Source of the DNA: Microcoleus sp. FACHB-61
Lineage (GTDB): Bacteria > Cyanobacteriota > Cyanobacteriia > Cyanobacteriales > Microcoleaceae
DNA: 64,000 nucleotides
Assembly: GCA_014695295.1 (NCBI GenBank)
Contig: JACJNY010000043.1
Location: 1 to 64,000 of the forward strand
Direction: 5' to 3'
Part shown: positions 53,916-63,153 of the stretch, piece by piece
Position numbering within the stretch: position 1 is the stretch's first letter
Layout: the number at the start of each line of letters is the position of its first letter
Position numbers and translations under genes: made by a program
The notes under the pieces: generated by a model
Told to the model about the DNA's origin: nothing
Database searches by the model: none
The model's input: only the letters and a program-made list of their open reading frames with translations

Positions 53916-53944
53916 TTGCAGTTTGCACCTGTAGGTGCTATAAT
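53916..53944 (+). promoter_or_regulatory. Sigma70-type promoter of the RRM gene with an inverted repeat in the spacer
   Basis: TTGCAG (53916-53921) and TATAAT (53939-53944) are separated by exactly 17 bases, a strong -35/-10 pair. A perfect inverted repeat GCACCT-GT-AGGTGC (53925-53938) fills the spacer up to the -10 box and could be an operator. Transcription would start near 53951, leaving a leader of about 88 nt before the gene. Confidence 0.75.
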
Positions 53945-54039
53945 CGTTTTACAAGGCTTTATTTTCGGCAGTACAGTTCGTTCGATCGGCGTTCCTCCGG
54001 ATTTAAATCTCTACACCCTCTGATTCTGGAGAATGTTCA

Positions 54040-54345
54040 ATGTCAATCTATGTCGGCAATTTATCCTACGAAGTAACGCAGGAGCACCTCAGCCAAACTT
54101 TTGGAGAATACGGTACAGTAAAGCGCATTCAATTGCCTGCTGACCGCGAAACTGGTCGGATGCGTGGCTTCGCTTTTGTAGAAATGTCTACTGAAGCCGA
54201 AGAAACCGCAGCCATTGAGGCTCTTGACGGTGCTGAGTGGATGGGTCGCGACCTCAAGGTCAATAAGGCAAAACCCCGCGAAGAACGTGGTTCTTCTAAC
54301 AGCGGTAACTGGGGCAACAACGACCGCTCTTCTCGCCGCTACTAA
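54040..54345 (+). CDS. Glycine/serine-tailed RNA-binding protein with one RRM
   Basis: A 101-residue cyanobacterial Rbp-type protein. The single RRM has RNP2 IYVGNL at the N-terminus and RNP1 RGFAFVEM, followed by the DGAEWMGRDLKVNKAKPRE strand pattern. The short tail (SSNSGNWGNNDRSSRRY) is Gly/Asn/Arg-rich. Such proteins are often cold- or light-regulated in cyanobacteria and may bind photosystem mRNAs near thylakoids. It is monocistronic, with a clear promoter upstream and terminator downstream. Confidence 0.94.
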   Translation: MSIYVGNLSYEVTQEHLSQTFGEYGTVKRIQLPADRETGRMRGFAFVEMSTEAEETAAIEALDGAEWMGRDLKVNKAKPREERGSSNSGNWGNNDRSSRRY

Positions 54346-54351
54346 ACCACC

Positions 54352-54370
54352 CGAGCTAAATTTTTAGCTC
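54352..54370 (+). other. Small hairpin just after the RRM gene
   Basis: GAGCTAAA and TTTAGCTC form a short perfect stem about 8 bp after the RRM stop. It lacks a T-run beyond the loop and may be a 3' UTR structure rather than a terminator. Confidence 0.5.
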
Positions 54371-54463
54371 GCTTGTGTATTGCGTCGGAGCAAGCTGGGA
54401 GTCAACAATCATGCTCTATTGAGAATAGATAGTTAGTTCAGTTATCGCACCGCGCCTTGAAAT

Positions 54464-54502
54464 CCTCAAAATATTGCTAGACAATAGTTTGAGGCTTTTT
54501 TA
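54464..54502 (+). terminator. Rho-independent terminator about 120 bp behind the RRM gene
   Basis: CCTCAAAATATTG and CAATAGTTTGAGG form a 13-bp stem with one mismatch and a 5-base loop, followed by CTTTTTTAT. The RRM transcript thus probably has a 3' UTR of about 150 nt. The stretch from here to 54705 has no gene; a GCGTGG...CCACGC hairpin lies near 54610-54630. Confidence 0.8.
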
Positions 54503-54705
54503 TGGGAAAAATTATTAATCAGGAGTTCGATCGCGTGCGATCGATTCCTCGCTGACACGAAAAACTATAAAATATAACAGGCAAAGAGAGCCACCTTCCC
54601 CAGTTCCCGCGTGGCGCCGTGAAACCACGCAATCGCAGAGTTTTGCGCTTGCAAAGTGTACCGAAAAATGGCAAAATCATCAAGAATGATGACTAAATCA
54701 CTGGT

Positions 54706-55164
54706 ATGCTGAAAAAAATATTTAGGCAAATTTCCAAGTTAAGCAATGATGAAAATTTTCTGCATTTTACAGAAAGTATAGAAGTAATAATATCGAAAAT
54801 TTTATCACTGGCAATGATTGTGGTAATTATCGTCAGCGTTGCCGATTTGGTGATTTTTTTAGCAAAAGAATTGGTAAACCACACTGATAGTTTCTTAAAA
54901 GACACGTTATTTGTCATATTTGGGTTGTTTTTAAATGTTTTAATTGCTCTGGAAATATTGGAAAATATTACAGCTTATCTGAAAAAGCACGTAATTCAAG
55001 TAGAGCTAGTTATTGTAACTTCTTTGATAGCAGTATCTCGAAAAATCATCATTCTTGACCTGGAAAAGAAAACCGCAGCCGACTTGATTGGTTTGGCGAC
55101 TGCAATTTTCGCGCTTTCTATCAGTTACTTGATAGTGCGGTACACAAATAAAGGAAATGATTAA
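54706..55164 (+). CDS. PsiE-like membrane protein
   Basis: A 152-residue protein with four predicted membrane helices (SLAMIVVIIVSVADLVIFL; LFVIFGLFLNVLIALEIL; VELVIVTSLIAVSRKIIIL; LATAIFALSISYLIVRY). The pattern matches the phosphate-starvation-inducible PsiE family, whose function is not known. It is monocistronic; a strong hairpin follows. Confidence 0.85.
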   Translation: MLKKIFRQISKLSNDENFLHFTESIEVIISKILSLAMIVVIIVSVADLVIFLAKELVNHTDSFLKDTLFVIFGLFLNVLIALEILENITAYLKKHVIQVELVIVTSLIAVSRKIIILDLEKKTAADLIGLATAIFALSISYLIVRYTNKGND

Positions 55165-55200
55165 TATCGGGAATTGGGAATTGGGAATTTTTAATAACTA

Positions 55201-55234
55201 ATATCATATCCGGTCGAGCGACCGGACATGATAT
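55201..55234. terminator. Bidirectional hairpin between the PsiE-like gene and rimM
   Basis: ATATCATATCCGGTC and GACCGGACATGATAT form a 15-bp stem with a single mismatch and a 4-base loop. The stem touches the stop codon of rimM on the opposite strand. It probably stops transcription from both sides, although T-runs are short. Confidence 0.65.
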
Positions 55235-55875
55235 TATTCCAATAAACCAGGAGGAGGCACAATTTCAATTCTGCCTTGTTCTAAGTCAACAACTGGCACA
55301 ATCTCTTCCACAAAAGGAATCAATATTTTTGTGGATTTAGGCTCTTTAACGCGAATTTTCCGTGGTTTGCGGGTATTTCTGGGGTCAGCGTTTGCTTTGG
55401 GAGTTTCAGGCTGTTTTGGCTTTTCTATTTCTGCGGCGACAGTTTCCGGCGCCGTTAGATCCGTTTCTACTTCTAAAAGGTCGTTACCTGCAGGAATAAT
55501 ATCACTTACCTTGCCTAAGATTTCCCCGGTTAACTGGTTAAAAACTTCCATACCGAGCAAATCTTGGACGTAAAACTCATCAGATTCCAGGTAAGGTCGA
55601 TCGGTCTTTTCAACAAACAACTTACAGCCCCGCAGCGCCTCAGCACTATCGCGGTCTTCCACACCCTCTACCTCTACAGCATACAGTCCTTTACCCGGAA
55701 TGTAGCGACCGCCCAAAAACTCGATCGGTTCCGGTTCACTTTTGTTAGGGCGCAGAATCCACCGCTTCCCCGGTTCGATAAACCTTTCCGGGAAATCCGA
55801 ATCGGGATAGACTCGCACTTCCCCGTCCAAACCTTGAGCTGCTACAATTTTACCGATTTCTATCCACTCAGACAT
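55234..55875 (-). CDS. rimM: 16S rRNA processing protein RimM
   Basis: RimM helps mature the 3' head of 16S rRNA and binds S19 during 30S assembly. The N-terminal domain (EIGKIVAAQGLDGEVRVYPDSDFPERF) and the PRC-barrel C-terminal domain (EFYVQDLLGMEVFNQLTGEILGKVSDIIPAGNDLLEVE ... ILIPFVEEIVPVVDLEQGRIEIVPPPGLLE) are complete. A linker of about 35 charged residues (KPKQPETPKANADPRNTRKP) is inserted between the last strands, which makes it longer (213) than the usual 170-180. Confidence 0.95.
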   Translation of the reverse strand: MSEWIEIGKIVAAQGLDGEVRVYPDSDFPERFIEPGKRWILRPNKSEPEPIEFLGGRYIPGKGLYAVEVEGVEDRDSAEALRGCKLFVEKTDRPYLESDEFYVQDLLGMEVFNQLTGEILGKVSDIIPAGNDLLEVETDLTAPETVAAEIEKPKQPETPKANADPRNTRKPRKIRVKEPKSTKILIPFVEEIVPVVDLEQGRIEIVPPPGLLE

Positions 55876-55893
55876 AGATTATATCACTCAAAT

Positions 55894-55965
55894 TGCTAGT
55901 AATTGATAATTGGTAATTGGGAATTGGGAATTGCTAATTGGTAATTAGGAATTGGTAACTAGAAA
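55894..55965. repeat. TAATTGG/GAATTGG heptamer repeat
   Basis: About nine units of AATTGGTAATTG-type heptamers lie between rimM and the response regulator. It is an STRR-like array typical of filamentous cyanobacteria. Another short block occurs at 55165-55200. Confidence 0.65.
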
Positions 55966-56098
55966 TTATTCCCTCGAACTTCTTCCCGATTTCCGTTAAA
56001 TCCGTTAAACAATCCGTTGCCGAACTTCCCTCTTCCATCAACATCCATCCGCTACATCCGTTAAATCCGTTAAACAATCCGTTGCCGAACTTCCTTCT

Positions 56099-56731
56099 TT
56101 ACACCAATCCAGTTCTCAGCGCTACAACTGCTGCTTGCACGCGGTCATCCACTGCCAACTTATTCATAATACCGCGAACGTGAGTTTTAATAGTATTTGG
56201 GCTCAAGTAAAGCGCTGCTGCTATCTCTGGATTGCTGTTACCTTCCACCATTAATTTTAACACTTCCAATTCCCGCTGCGACAACTGACCAAAAGTAGTT
56301 GTAGAGGCAGGTATCGGGGGTTTGAGGTGTTCGATGACAGTCCGGGCAATTTGAGGGTCAAGATATGTAGCGCCCTCTGCTGCGGCTGCAATCGCTGCTA
56401 ACAGCCTGTCTACGGAAGCACCTTTAATGCAATAAGCATCAGCCCCGCTAGAAAGGGCAGCAATAATTTCAGTTTCTGCCGTGTGAGAAGTTAACATTAC
56501 GACTCGAACTTCGGGCAGTTGTGCTTTAATCTGCTGCGTCGCTGCTATGCCGTCCAGCCGTGGCAAACCGATATCCATCACAATAATATCAGGTTTGAGT
56601 TTTAGTGCGGCTGCTACGCCTAAATAGCCGTCTTCTGCTTGTCCTACTATTTCTATTTCTGGGGAATCGGCTAAAACTTGCTCTAATCCCAGTTGCATCA
56701 TCGGGTCATCTTCAACAATTAAAATTTTCAT
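56099..56731 (-). CDS. NarL/FixJ-family response regulator
   Basis: A two-domain regulator. The receiver (about 1-120) has the acidic pocket (EDDPM), phospho-acceptor Asp in DIIVMDIGLPRLDG, the Thr in VVMLTSH and Lys in CIKGAS. The C-terminal LuxR-type HTH (about 145-208) reads LSQRELEVLKLMVEGNSNPEIAAALYLSPNTIKTHVRGIMNKL. Phosphorylation probably triggers dimerisation and DNA binding. No cognate kinase gene is adjacent, so it is an orphan regulator. Its leader is a simple-sequence repeat. Confidence 0.94.
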   Translation of the reverse strand: MKILIVEDDPMMQLGLEQVLADSPEIEIVGQAEDGYLGVAAALKLKPDIIVMDIGLPRLDGIAATQQIKAQLPEVRVVMLTSHTAETEIIAALSSGADAYCIKGASVDRLLAAIAAAAEGATYLDPQIARTVIEHLKPPIPASTTTFGQLSQRELEVLKLMVEGNSNPEIAAALYLSPNTIKTHVRGIMNKLAVDDRVQAAVVALRTGLV

Positions 56732-56737
56732 AATACG

Positions 56738-56878
56738 AAGGAAGAAGGAAGAGGGAAGAAGGAAGAAGGAAGAAGGAAGAGGGAAGAAGGAAGAAGGAAG
56801 AGGGAAGAAGGAAGAGGGAAGAAGGAAGAGGGAAGAAGGAAGAAGGAAGAGGGAAGAAGGAAGAGGGAAGAAGGAAGA
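56738..56878. repeat. GAAGAAG/GAAGAGG repeat immediately upstream of the response regulator start
   Basis: About 140 bp of GGAAGAAGGAAGAGGGAAGA-type heptamers begin only 6 bp from the regulator start codon. On its coding strand the leader is therefore a polypyrimidine tract (CTTCCTTC...), with no Shine-Dalgarno sequence. The same repeat family interrupts cruA at 16029-16101. Confidence 0.88.
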
Positions 56879-56945
56879 TTACTTAGTTGTTAATATTTTA
56901 CAGGAACTTATACCGAACCAATAACAAATAACTAATAACAACTAA

Positions 56946-58220
56946 CTAATGACTAACTTTTAAAACTTCAACGAATTCACCGGGCCCAATCCAGGTTTCC
57001 GAGGCGGGCAAAACTGCTAAACCACTCGTATTTGCGAGGTTAATTAAATTCGCTGAATTTTGGCTGCCGCTGGCAGGTTCAAATTCCCAGACTCCGGCAA
57101 CTAAATGCAGTTTACCCCAAACATAAGTTTCGCGCCGGCCCTGCGATCGCAATTCAGCATGACACCGAACCCGCACAAACTCGGGCCCCCAAGCATCCGG
57201 GCCAAGCCCAGAAATCTTTTTCAAAGCAGGCACAACAAACCGCCAACAGCAGACTAAAGCCGAAACCGGATTTCCCGGCAAACCAAAATAGAGACAATCC
57301 GAACTCAAACTCGGCGAATCATCATTTTTTTTACCTCGTTTAAACTCAGCAACCGTTAAAGGTTTCCCCGGCTTAATCGCCACAGAACTAATGTGAACTT
57401 TGCCTCCCAAATCTGCCAAAATTTTCTCGACATAATCGTAGTCTCCTACCGAGACGCCCCCCGTAGAAAGCACCACATCCGCCGTCGCAACAGCCCGGGA
57501 TATCGCCTTGTTTAACGACTCTTCATTATCAGGAACAATCCCCAATCGAATCGGTTCAAATCCCATTTGTGCCAACAAAACTGTCAAAGCATACTGATTC
57601 GAGTCTACCAGTTTCCCCGGTGCCAAAGGTTCGTCTGGCGATACCAATTCGTCACCAGTAGAAAAAATTGCCACCCGCAGCCGCCGATAAACGGGAACTT
57701 GAATGCACTGTGCAGTTGCTAACACCGCCATTTCTGGGGCGTTGATAACTGTACCGGGAGCTAGCAAAGTTGTTCCTGCTTGATAAAAAGCGCCTTTGTG
57801 CCTGACAAATGCTTGCGGTTTTTCAGGAGAAACTAAGATAAAAATGCGATCGCCCTCACGCCTTGTTTCTTCCTGCATTACCACCGTATCAGCACCCGCT
57901 GGCATCACTCCACCCGTAAAAATTCGCGCCGCTTGCCCCGATTGGACGGTATTTTGAGGCTGATATCCGGCTGGAATCTCTTCAACTACTTCGAGTACCA
58001 CTGGTTTTTCGGCGCTACAATTTTCAACATCAGCAAACCGCACCGCGTACCCATCCATTGCTGAATTATCCCAATAAGGAAAATCGAGGGAACCAGTTAC
58101 GGGGGCAGCCAAAATGCGCCCCGATGCTGCCAGCAAGTCTACAGTTTCTACATCCCGCTGACTGTCGAGGGGTTGCGCCAAATTTAGAACGATCGATTCT
58201 GCTTCTTTCACTGACAGCAT
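56946..58220 (-). CDS. moeA: Molybdopterin molybdotransferase MoeA
   Basis: Inserts molybdate into adenylated molybdopterin to finish the cofactor used by NarB. MoeA motifs are visible: AMDGYAVR near the N-terminus (DNSAMDGYAVRFAD), IFTGGVMPAGAD, FSTGDEL, STGGVSVGDYDYV and GLPGNPVSALV. The start at 58220 (MLSVKEAESIVLNL) has AAGGAGA 5 bases upstream on its strand. Length is 424. It is on the opposite strand to the nitrate operon, so any co-regulation is only functional. Confidence 0.95.
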   Translation of the reverse strand: MLSVKEAESIVLNLAQPLDSQRDVETVDLLAASGRILAAPVTGSLDFPYWDNSAMDGYAVRFADVENCSAEKPVVLEVVEEIPAGYQPQNTVQSGQAARIFTGGVMPAGADTVVMQEETRREGDRIFILVSPEKPQAFVRHKGAFYQAGTTLLAPGTVINAPEMAVLATAQCIQVPVYRRLRVAIFSTGDELVSPDEPLAPGKLVDSNQYALTVLLAQMGFEPIRLGIVPDNEESLNKAISRAVATADVVLSTGGVSVGDYDYVEKILADLGGKVHISSVAIKPGKPLTVAEFKRGKKNDDSPSLSSDCLYFGLPGNPVSALVCCWRFVVPALKKISGLGPDAWGPEFVRVRCHAELRSQGRRETYVWGKLHLVAGVWEFEPASGSQNSANLINLANTSGLAVLPASETWIGPGEFVEVLKVSH

Positions 58221-58335
58221 GACTGTCTCCTTGTTTTGATAACACTCCTGATTAAGTTTAGCAAAATATCCAGAGATATTGGTGATATAATTTTTAAATT
58301 TCGGCAGTAAACCTGGTTTTTGATATTAATTGCTT

Positions 58336-58947
58336 ATGACTATTTCTCGTTTTGTTGTTCAACTAAATTGTTTATCCTTATTTCTGGTGGGGCTGCTGAT
58401 AGTTTTAACTCAAGTTTCCGGTTTAAAAGTCAGCGATTTATTTTTTCACCCTTATTTTTCCCCCAATCCCAATGTCGCCTTGCTAACTCGGACATTCCAG
58501 ATTTTATGTTCTGTACCAGTCATTGTTTGTACTTTCACCTATGCACTAGCTGAAAGTATTCAACCGCGCAATTCAGAAAATCGATTTATTCTATTTTCCG
58601 CTATTTTAACAGGTGGATTTCTGGTGAATCACAGTTACAGAGTTCATATATATATGATAGCCTTAGGCATTCCTAAGCTAGGAGTAAGCCTTTTGTACGC
58701 CGTTGTTTTGTTCTCCTACGGATGGTTTTTTCGGCGGCAACTACAGGTGACTCCCTACCAAATATTGTTAGCGGGTTTGGGCTTGTTGTTTTTTGCGATC
58801 GGCGTGGATTCCCAGCATTTTAAAAACCCAATATTTTCCAGTTTACTAGAGGGAGTACCTAAATTGTTTAGCGAAATTAACATTGCGTTTTATTATTGGT
58901 ATGTCTGTAAGTGTTTCCTGCAAAAAGCTTTTTATAAAAATATTTAG
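58336..58947 (+). CDS. Membrane protein of unknown function
   Basis: A 203-residue protein with five to six hydrophobic segments (FVVQLNCLSLFLVGLLIVL; FQILCSVPVIVCTFTYALA; LFSAILTGGFLVN; VSLLYAVVLFSYGWFF; ILLAGLGLLFFAIGVD). I chose ATG 58336 over the TTG at 58330. It is divergent from moeA and shows no family I recognise. Localisation in the plasma membrane is expected. Confidence 0.6.
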   Translation: MTISRFVVQLNCLSLFLVGLLIVLTQVSGLKVSDLFFHPYFSPNPNVALLTRTFQILCSVPVIVCTFTYALAESIQPRNSENRFILFSAILTGGFLVNHSYRVHIYMIALGIPKLGVSLLYAVVLFSYGWFFRRQLQVTPYQILLAGLGLLFFAIGVDSQHFKNPIFSSLLEGVPKLFSEINIAFYYWYVCKCFLQKAFYKNI

Positions 58948-59118
58948 AGGGAGTTATAAATAGATGATATAATGATATCACCAGTCCCTCCCATAAACTA
59001 CAACTCAAATCCTCATTCCTCCATCAATAATATTTACAGCATCTGCATCGCTCGGCATTTATCCGCATTCATATACATTATGTGGCTTAAAAATCCCAAC
59101 GCATCCTGATAAAATACC

Positions 59119-59697
59119 ATGATAGCAGTTACCATCAACTTCAACTCCATAGTTAAACTAACCGACGACCAATTTTATCAACTGTGTCGCGAAAACCCAG
59201 ATGTCAAATTTGAACGCAACGCCAAAGGAGAAATAATCATCATGCCACCTACGGGAGGAGAAACAGGAAATTATAATTTTGAAATAGCTACTGATTTGGG
59301 AATTTGGAACCGACAAACCAAACTGGGAATTTGTTTTGATTCTTCAACTTGCTTCAAACTGCCCAGCGGTGCAAATCGTTCTCCCGATGTCTCTTGGATA
59401 AAACAGGAAAGATGGGACGCACTTACTCCCGAACAAAAACAAAAATTCCCTCCCATCGCCCCAGATTTTGTCTTGGAATTAATGTCCCCCACCGATAGTT
59501 TAAAAGATACCCAAGACAAAATGCAAGAATACATGGACAACCAAGTAAAACTAGGTTGGTTAATTAACCGCAAAACCCGCCGAGTCGAAATCTATCGCCA
59601 AGGACAAGAAGTAGAAATACTGGAATCTCCCGCAGAACTTTCAGGAGAAGATGTTTTGCCCGGTTTCGTGCTAAACTTGCAGCTAGTCTGGCAATAA
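59119..59697 (+). CDS. Uma2-family (DUF820) nuclease-like protein
   Basis: A 192-residue protein of the Uma2/PD-(D/E)XK superfamily, very abundant in cyanobacteria. Key residues of the fold are seen in SPDVSWI (Asp) and PDFVLELMSPTD (Glu), followed by KMQEYMDNQVKLGWLI. Most members have unknown targets. It is preceded by a short spacer with no operon partner. Intact and of normal length. Confidence 0.92.
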   Translation: MIAVTINFNSIVKLTDDQFYQLCRENPDVKFERNAKGEIIIMPPTGGETGNYNFEIATDLGIWNRQTKLGICFDSSTCFKLPSGANRSPDVSWIKQERWDALTPEQKQKFPPIAPDFVLELMSPTDSLKDTQDKMQEYMDNQVKLGWLINRKTRRVEIYRQGQEVEILESPAELSGEDVLPGFVLNLQLVWQ

Positions 59698-59756
59698 CTA
59701 AAAAGTCTGCATCCATCAGCGTCTATTGGCGTTCATCTGCGGTTAAAAAAAATCTA

Positions 59757-60380
59757 ATGGAAACTAAAGAAACAAATTCCCTAACAGCCGAACAGCACAA
59801 ACAGAAAATGCAGCGCCGCCAAGAAGTACAGGCGCAGCGAATCGCTAACTCCTCAAAAGAAAAAGGTTTAATTATAGTCAATACCGGTAACGGCAAAGGC
59901 AAAACTACAGCCGCTTTGGGAATGGTTGTGCGATCGCTCGGTCACGGATACCGCGTCGCCATAGTACAATTTATCAAAGGCGCTTGGGAACCCGCAGAAA
60001 AAGCCGTTTTTCAACTCTGGGAAAAACAGCTAGAATTTCATGCAATGGGAGAAGGCTTTACTTGGGACACCCAAGACCGCGATCGAGATATCGAAACAGC
60101 TCAAAAAGCCTGGGATAAAGCTGTAACTTTTATCTGCAATCCCGAATTTAAATTAGTTCTTTTAGATGAAGTCAATATAGCATTAAAACTAGGTTATTTG
60201 CAAGTCGAGCAAGTGCTCGCAGGGTTAGACCAAAAACCAGAAGAAACCCACATTATTTTAACAGGCAGAGGCGCTCCGCCAGCGCTAATTGAACGGGCGG
60301 ACTTGGTGACAGAAATGACATTAGTTAAGCATCCATTCCGAGAACAAGGAATTAAAGCTCAACCCGGTATTGAGTATTAA
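59757..60380 (+). CDS. cobO: Cob(I)yrinic acid a,c-diamide adenosyltransferase CobO/BtuR
   Basis: Transfers adenosyl from ATP to cobalt in adenosylcobalamin synthesis. The P-loop is NTGNGKGKTTAALGM, with VAIVQFIKGAW and LVLLDEVNIALKLGYL typical of the CobA/CobO ATP:corrinoid family. Length of 207 is normal. It is directly downstream of the dispersed CAGCGTC...GCGTTCATCTGCGG repeat (59708-59750). It appears monocistronic. Confidence 0.93.
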   Translation: METKETNSLTAEQHKQKMQRRQEVQAQRIANSSKEKGLIIVNTGNGKGKTTAALGMVVRSLGHGYRVAIVQFIKGAWEPAEKAVFQLWEKQLEFHAMGEGFTWDTQDRDRDIETAQKAWDKAVTFICNPEFKLVLLDEVNIALKLGYLQVEQVLAGLDQKPEETHIILTGRGAPPALIERADLVTEMTLVKHPFREQGIKAQPGIEY

Positions 60381-60520
60381 TCTTGTTTGTCTTCAACAGT
60401 TTAGTTATAATTGGCTGAAAGCTGATTGGGAGTGGACTGAAGCCCTGACTAAAAACCGTACTTATGGTGTTTCTACTTACGATTATTTCCCCAACCTAGA
60501 ATCTAAAATATAAAATAGAT

Positions 60521-63058
60521 CTATGCTGGCAATATTAAAGCAAAAGTTGACCCCTTGCCCAACTCGCTACTCACAGTAATTTCTCCCCCCAGCATCTGAG
60601 AGTATTTCTGCGCTATTGCCAAACCCAAACCCGTACCTCCGTATTTCCGGGTAGTCGAAGCATCCGCTTGCGTAAAAGGTTTAAATAACTTTTGTAGCTG
60701 TTCAGGAGTAATCCCAATTCCCGTATCAGTACACTTAAAGATTAACCGTTCAGAACCCAAAGTATTATCGTCATTTTTAATTCTTTCAACGCTGAGTGTA
60801 ACTGTCCCTTTCTGAGTAAACTTAGCTGCATTGCTGAGCAAATTAAACAAAATTTGAGTCAACTTAATTTGATCGGAATACAATTTGCCAATATTATTAG
60901 GACACTCAACATTCAGGCGATTGGCGTTTCGCAAAAATAGCGGTTCAACTGTTCTCGCTACATCTTGAACTGCCTCCGACACGTCAAAAGTTTCTAATTC
61001 AAGTTCTGCGTGACCGGCTTCAATCTTCGACAAGTCCAGAATATCATTAATTAATGTTAGTAAAAGCTGGCCTGCATTGTGAATTCTCTCCAAATCCGAC
61101 ACAAAATCTTCTTCGCCCAAATCTAAAGCCTCTTCTTGCAGAATCTCGCTGTAACCGATAATCGCATTCAGAGGAGTTCGCAGTTCGTGGCTCATGTTAG
61201 CCAAAAACTGACTTTTAGCCAAACTAGCTGCTTCTGCTGCTTCCTTTGCCTTGTAGAGTTCTACTTCGGCTTGCAATCGCTCGGTCACGTCGTGAGCCAG
61301 CACTAATTCAGCATTTCTGCTATCAAAGATCAGGGCATAAGAGGTTATTTCTACATCAATAATTGTTCCGTTTTTTTTCTTGTGCTTCCACACACCGGCA
61401 AAATCAATATCGGCATCTACTTGGGATATATGTTCTAGCAGTCTCGGCAGCTCTTGGGAGGGACGAATGTCCGCAACGGTCATGTTGAGAAATTCGTCGC
61501 GAGTGTAGCCGTAGTGTTGGACAGCAGCGTGATTGACGGCTATAAATTCCAGAGTTTCTAAATCGTAAACCCACATCGGATGGGGGTTATTTTTAAACAA
61601 AAGTCTGTAGCGTTCTTCCGAGGCTCGCAGTTCTGCTTCGGCTTGCTTGCGCTCGGTAATGTCGCGGACAACAGTGCAAATAATCTCGCGGCCGCCGTAG
61701 GAAATCACGCTGGCGCTTACTTCCACGTCCACGCAGGAACCGTCTCGGCGGCGGTAGAGAACTTCGCCCATTCTGAATTTTTTGTCCGCCACCAGCAAGT
61801 CGATATTGCTGTCAATTAAGTCTTTAGAGTAAGCGATGATATCGTAAATAGTCAGTTGCGAAATCGCATCAAGATTGTAATCGAGCAAGTTTCTAAACGC
61901 TGTATTGGCTTCCAAAAGGCGTTTGGTTTGAGCGTCCCACAAGAAAATGCAATCTGTAGCTTGCTCGACTACGGCTTGGTAGCGCGCTTTTTCCTCAAGT
62001 TGTTCGCTTTCGGCGCTCGCGAGCGCCGAAAGCATTCCGTTGATAGTATGGGCAAGGTCGGACAACTCGTCTTCGCCCGTCACCGGCAGTCGCACGGAGA
62101 GGTCTTGGCTGCTGCTGACGCGGTTCACTGCTTTCGCCAAACCGCTCAACCTAGACAGCACCAGACGCTCTAACAGCAGTAGAGTGCAGCCGACAAACCC
62201 GACTCCCGCTAGCGCTACAGACACCAGCAGGTACAGCAGACTTATCTGACCTTGCCGGTATATTTCTCTGGGGATATCCACCCGCAATAGCAGCGCAGGT
62301 TGGTTGTAAATATCGCGGATCAAAGCGTAACCCGCGATCGACTTTTCGCTTAAAGGACGCACCAAAATCGGTTTTTTTTCCGACAGTTTTTCCCGCGCTT
62401 TCTGAAAGTCTGCAGGCAACCCAGGCTCATTAACGCTGTGTACGATCAGCGGCAAGCGAGTAATTTTAGAAACCTTCGCAATGCTCGCAGCATCCAAATT
62501 GCGCCCGAATACCAGCGTACCTCGGATCGGGCCGGTGCTTTTAGTCGTGAGAATTGGCCGGGAAGTAATCAGTATCGGCCCTGACGGTAGCAGCATGATA
62601 CCAGCGAGGCTGCTTTTGGGGTTGGGGTGCTGCAACAGCGGGTCACTGAGAGAAATGCGCCGTTTTAATGCTTCGGGAACAGGCGTTAGTTTCAGCTTTT
62701 CGCTGTCGAAACCTGTACCGTAAACTATTGTGCCAGAAGTATTGACAAATACGGCTATATTAACTCTCAAATTAACCAGCCCTTCTGGTATTAAATTGGA
62801 GTCAATAAATTCTGAGTTGCGGTTTTGGATGAAATTGTAGGTGTCGTTCCAGGCCGACCAGTCGGCAAAGCGCGAGTTGAAGTCGTCTGCGGTTTGCCCG
62901 AACACGCTGAGCACTCCCTTGACAACCTGTGTGGCTTCTTGTTCCTCTGCTTTGATCAGGCTGCCCAAGAGGATTCTTGAGGAGGTAGCATACAGAATGC
63001 CAGTCAGTCCAGCGATGGTAATGCCAACGATCGATAGTGTTTTCCGACGCAGTTTCAT
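60521..63058 (-). CDS. Sensor histidine kinase: CHASE4 - HAMP - PAS - PAS - HisKA - HATPase
   Basis: A membrane sensor with an N-terminal membrane segment ([18 protein letters not shown]), an external CHASE4 domain ([25 protein letters not shown]), a second membrane segment ([22 protein letters not shown]), HAMP, and two PAS domains, each ending in a PAC-like motif. The kinase core has the phospho-accepting His in [23 protein letters not shown] and G-boxes with [13 protein letters not shown] and [14 protein letters not shown] chose ATG 63058 (MKLRRKTLS) over a TTG at 63094. Nothing nearby is an obvious partner. Confidence 0.93.
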   Translation of the reverse strand: MKLRRKTLSIVGITIAGLTGILYATSSRILLGSLIKAEEQEATQVVKGVLSVFGQTADDFNSRFADWSAWNDTYNFIQNRNSEFIDSNLIPEGLVNLRVNIAVFVNTSGTIVYGTGFDSEKLKLTPVPEALKRRISLSDPLLQHPNPKSSLAGIMLLPSGPILITSRPILTTKSTGPIRGTLVFGRNLDAASIAKVSKITRLPLIVHSVNEPGLPADFQKAREKLSEKKPILVRPLSEKSIAGYALIRDIYNQPALLLRVDIPREIYRQGQISLLYLLVSVALAGVGFVGCTLLLLERLVLSRLSGLAKAVNRVSSSQDLSVRLPVTGEDELSDLAHTINGMLSALASAESEQLEEKARYQAVVEQATDCIFLWDAQTKRLLEANTAFRNLLDYNLDAISQLTIYDIIAYSKDLIDSNIDLLVADKKFRMGEVLYRRRDGSCVDVEVSASVISYGGREIICTVVRDITERKQAEAELRASEERYRLLFKNNPHPMWVYDLETLEFIAVNHAAVQHYGYTRDEFLNMTVADIRPSQELPRLLEHISQVDADIDFAGVWKHKKKNGTIIDVEITSYALIFDSRNAELVLAHDVTERLQAEVELYKAKEAAEAASLAKSQFLANMSHELRTPLNAIIGYSEILQEEALDLGEEDFVSDLERIHNAGQLLLTLINDILDLSKIEAGHAELELETFDVSEAVQDVARTVEPLFLRNANRLNVECPNNIGKLYSDQIKLTQILFNLLSNAAKFTQKGTVTLSVERIKNDDNTLGSERLIFKCTDTGIGITPEQLQKLFKPFTQADASTTRKYGGTGLGLAIAQKYSQMLGGEITVSSELGKGSTFALILPA
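62007..62034. repeat. 28-bp perfect palindrome within the histidine kinase gene
   Basis: The stretch is a perfect palindrome with no spacer, centred on TCG/CGA (inner CTCGCGAG). It lies in codons for SALASAESE just after the HAMP domain. Confidence 0.8.
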
Positions 63059-63153
63059 CTTGCCGTGTGTGTGGTGTCCGTCCGAAATTCTCAACTAAGG
63101 AGCAATTTTACTGCTGTTTTCCTAGTCCTGACTGCTGGGGCTGCGCCTGTCTG

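Noticed and set aside
57550..57575. GGTTCAAATCCCA, resembling a tRNA T-arm
   Set aside because: It lies inside the moeA coding sequence and no cloverleaf can be built around it. No tRNA was supported anywhere in the window.
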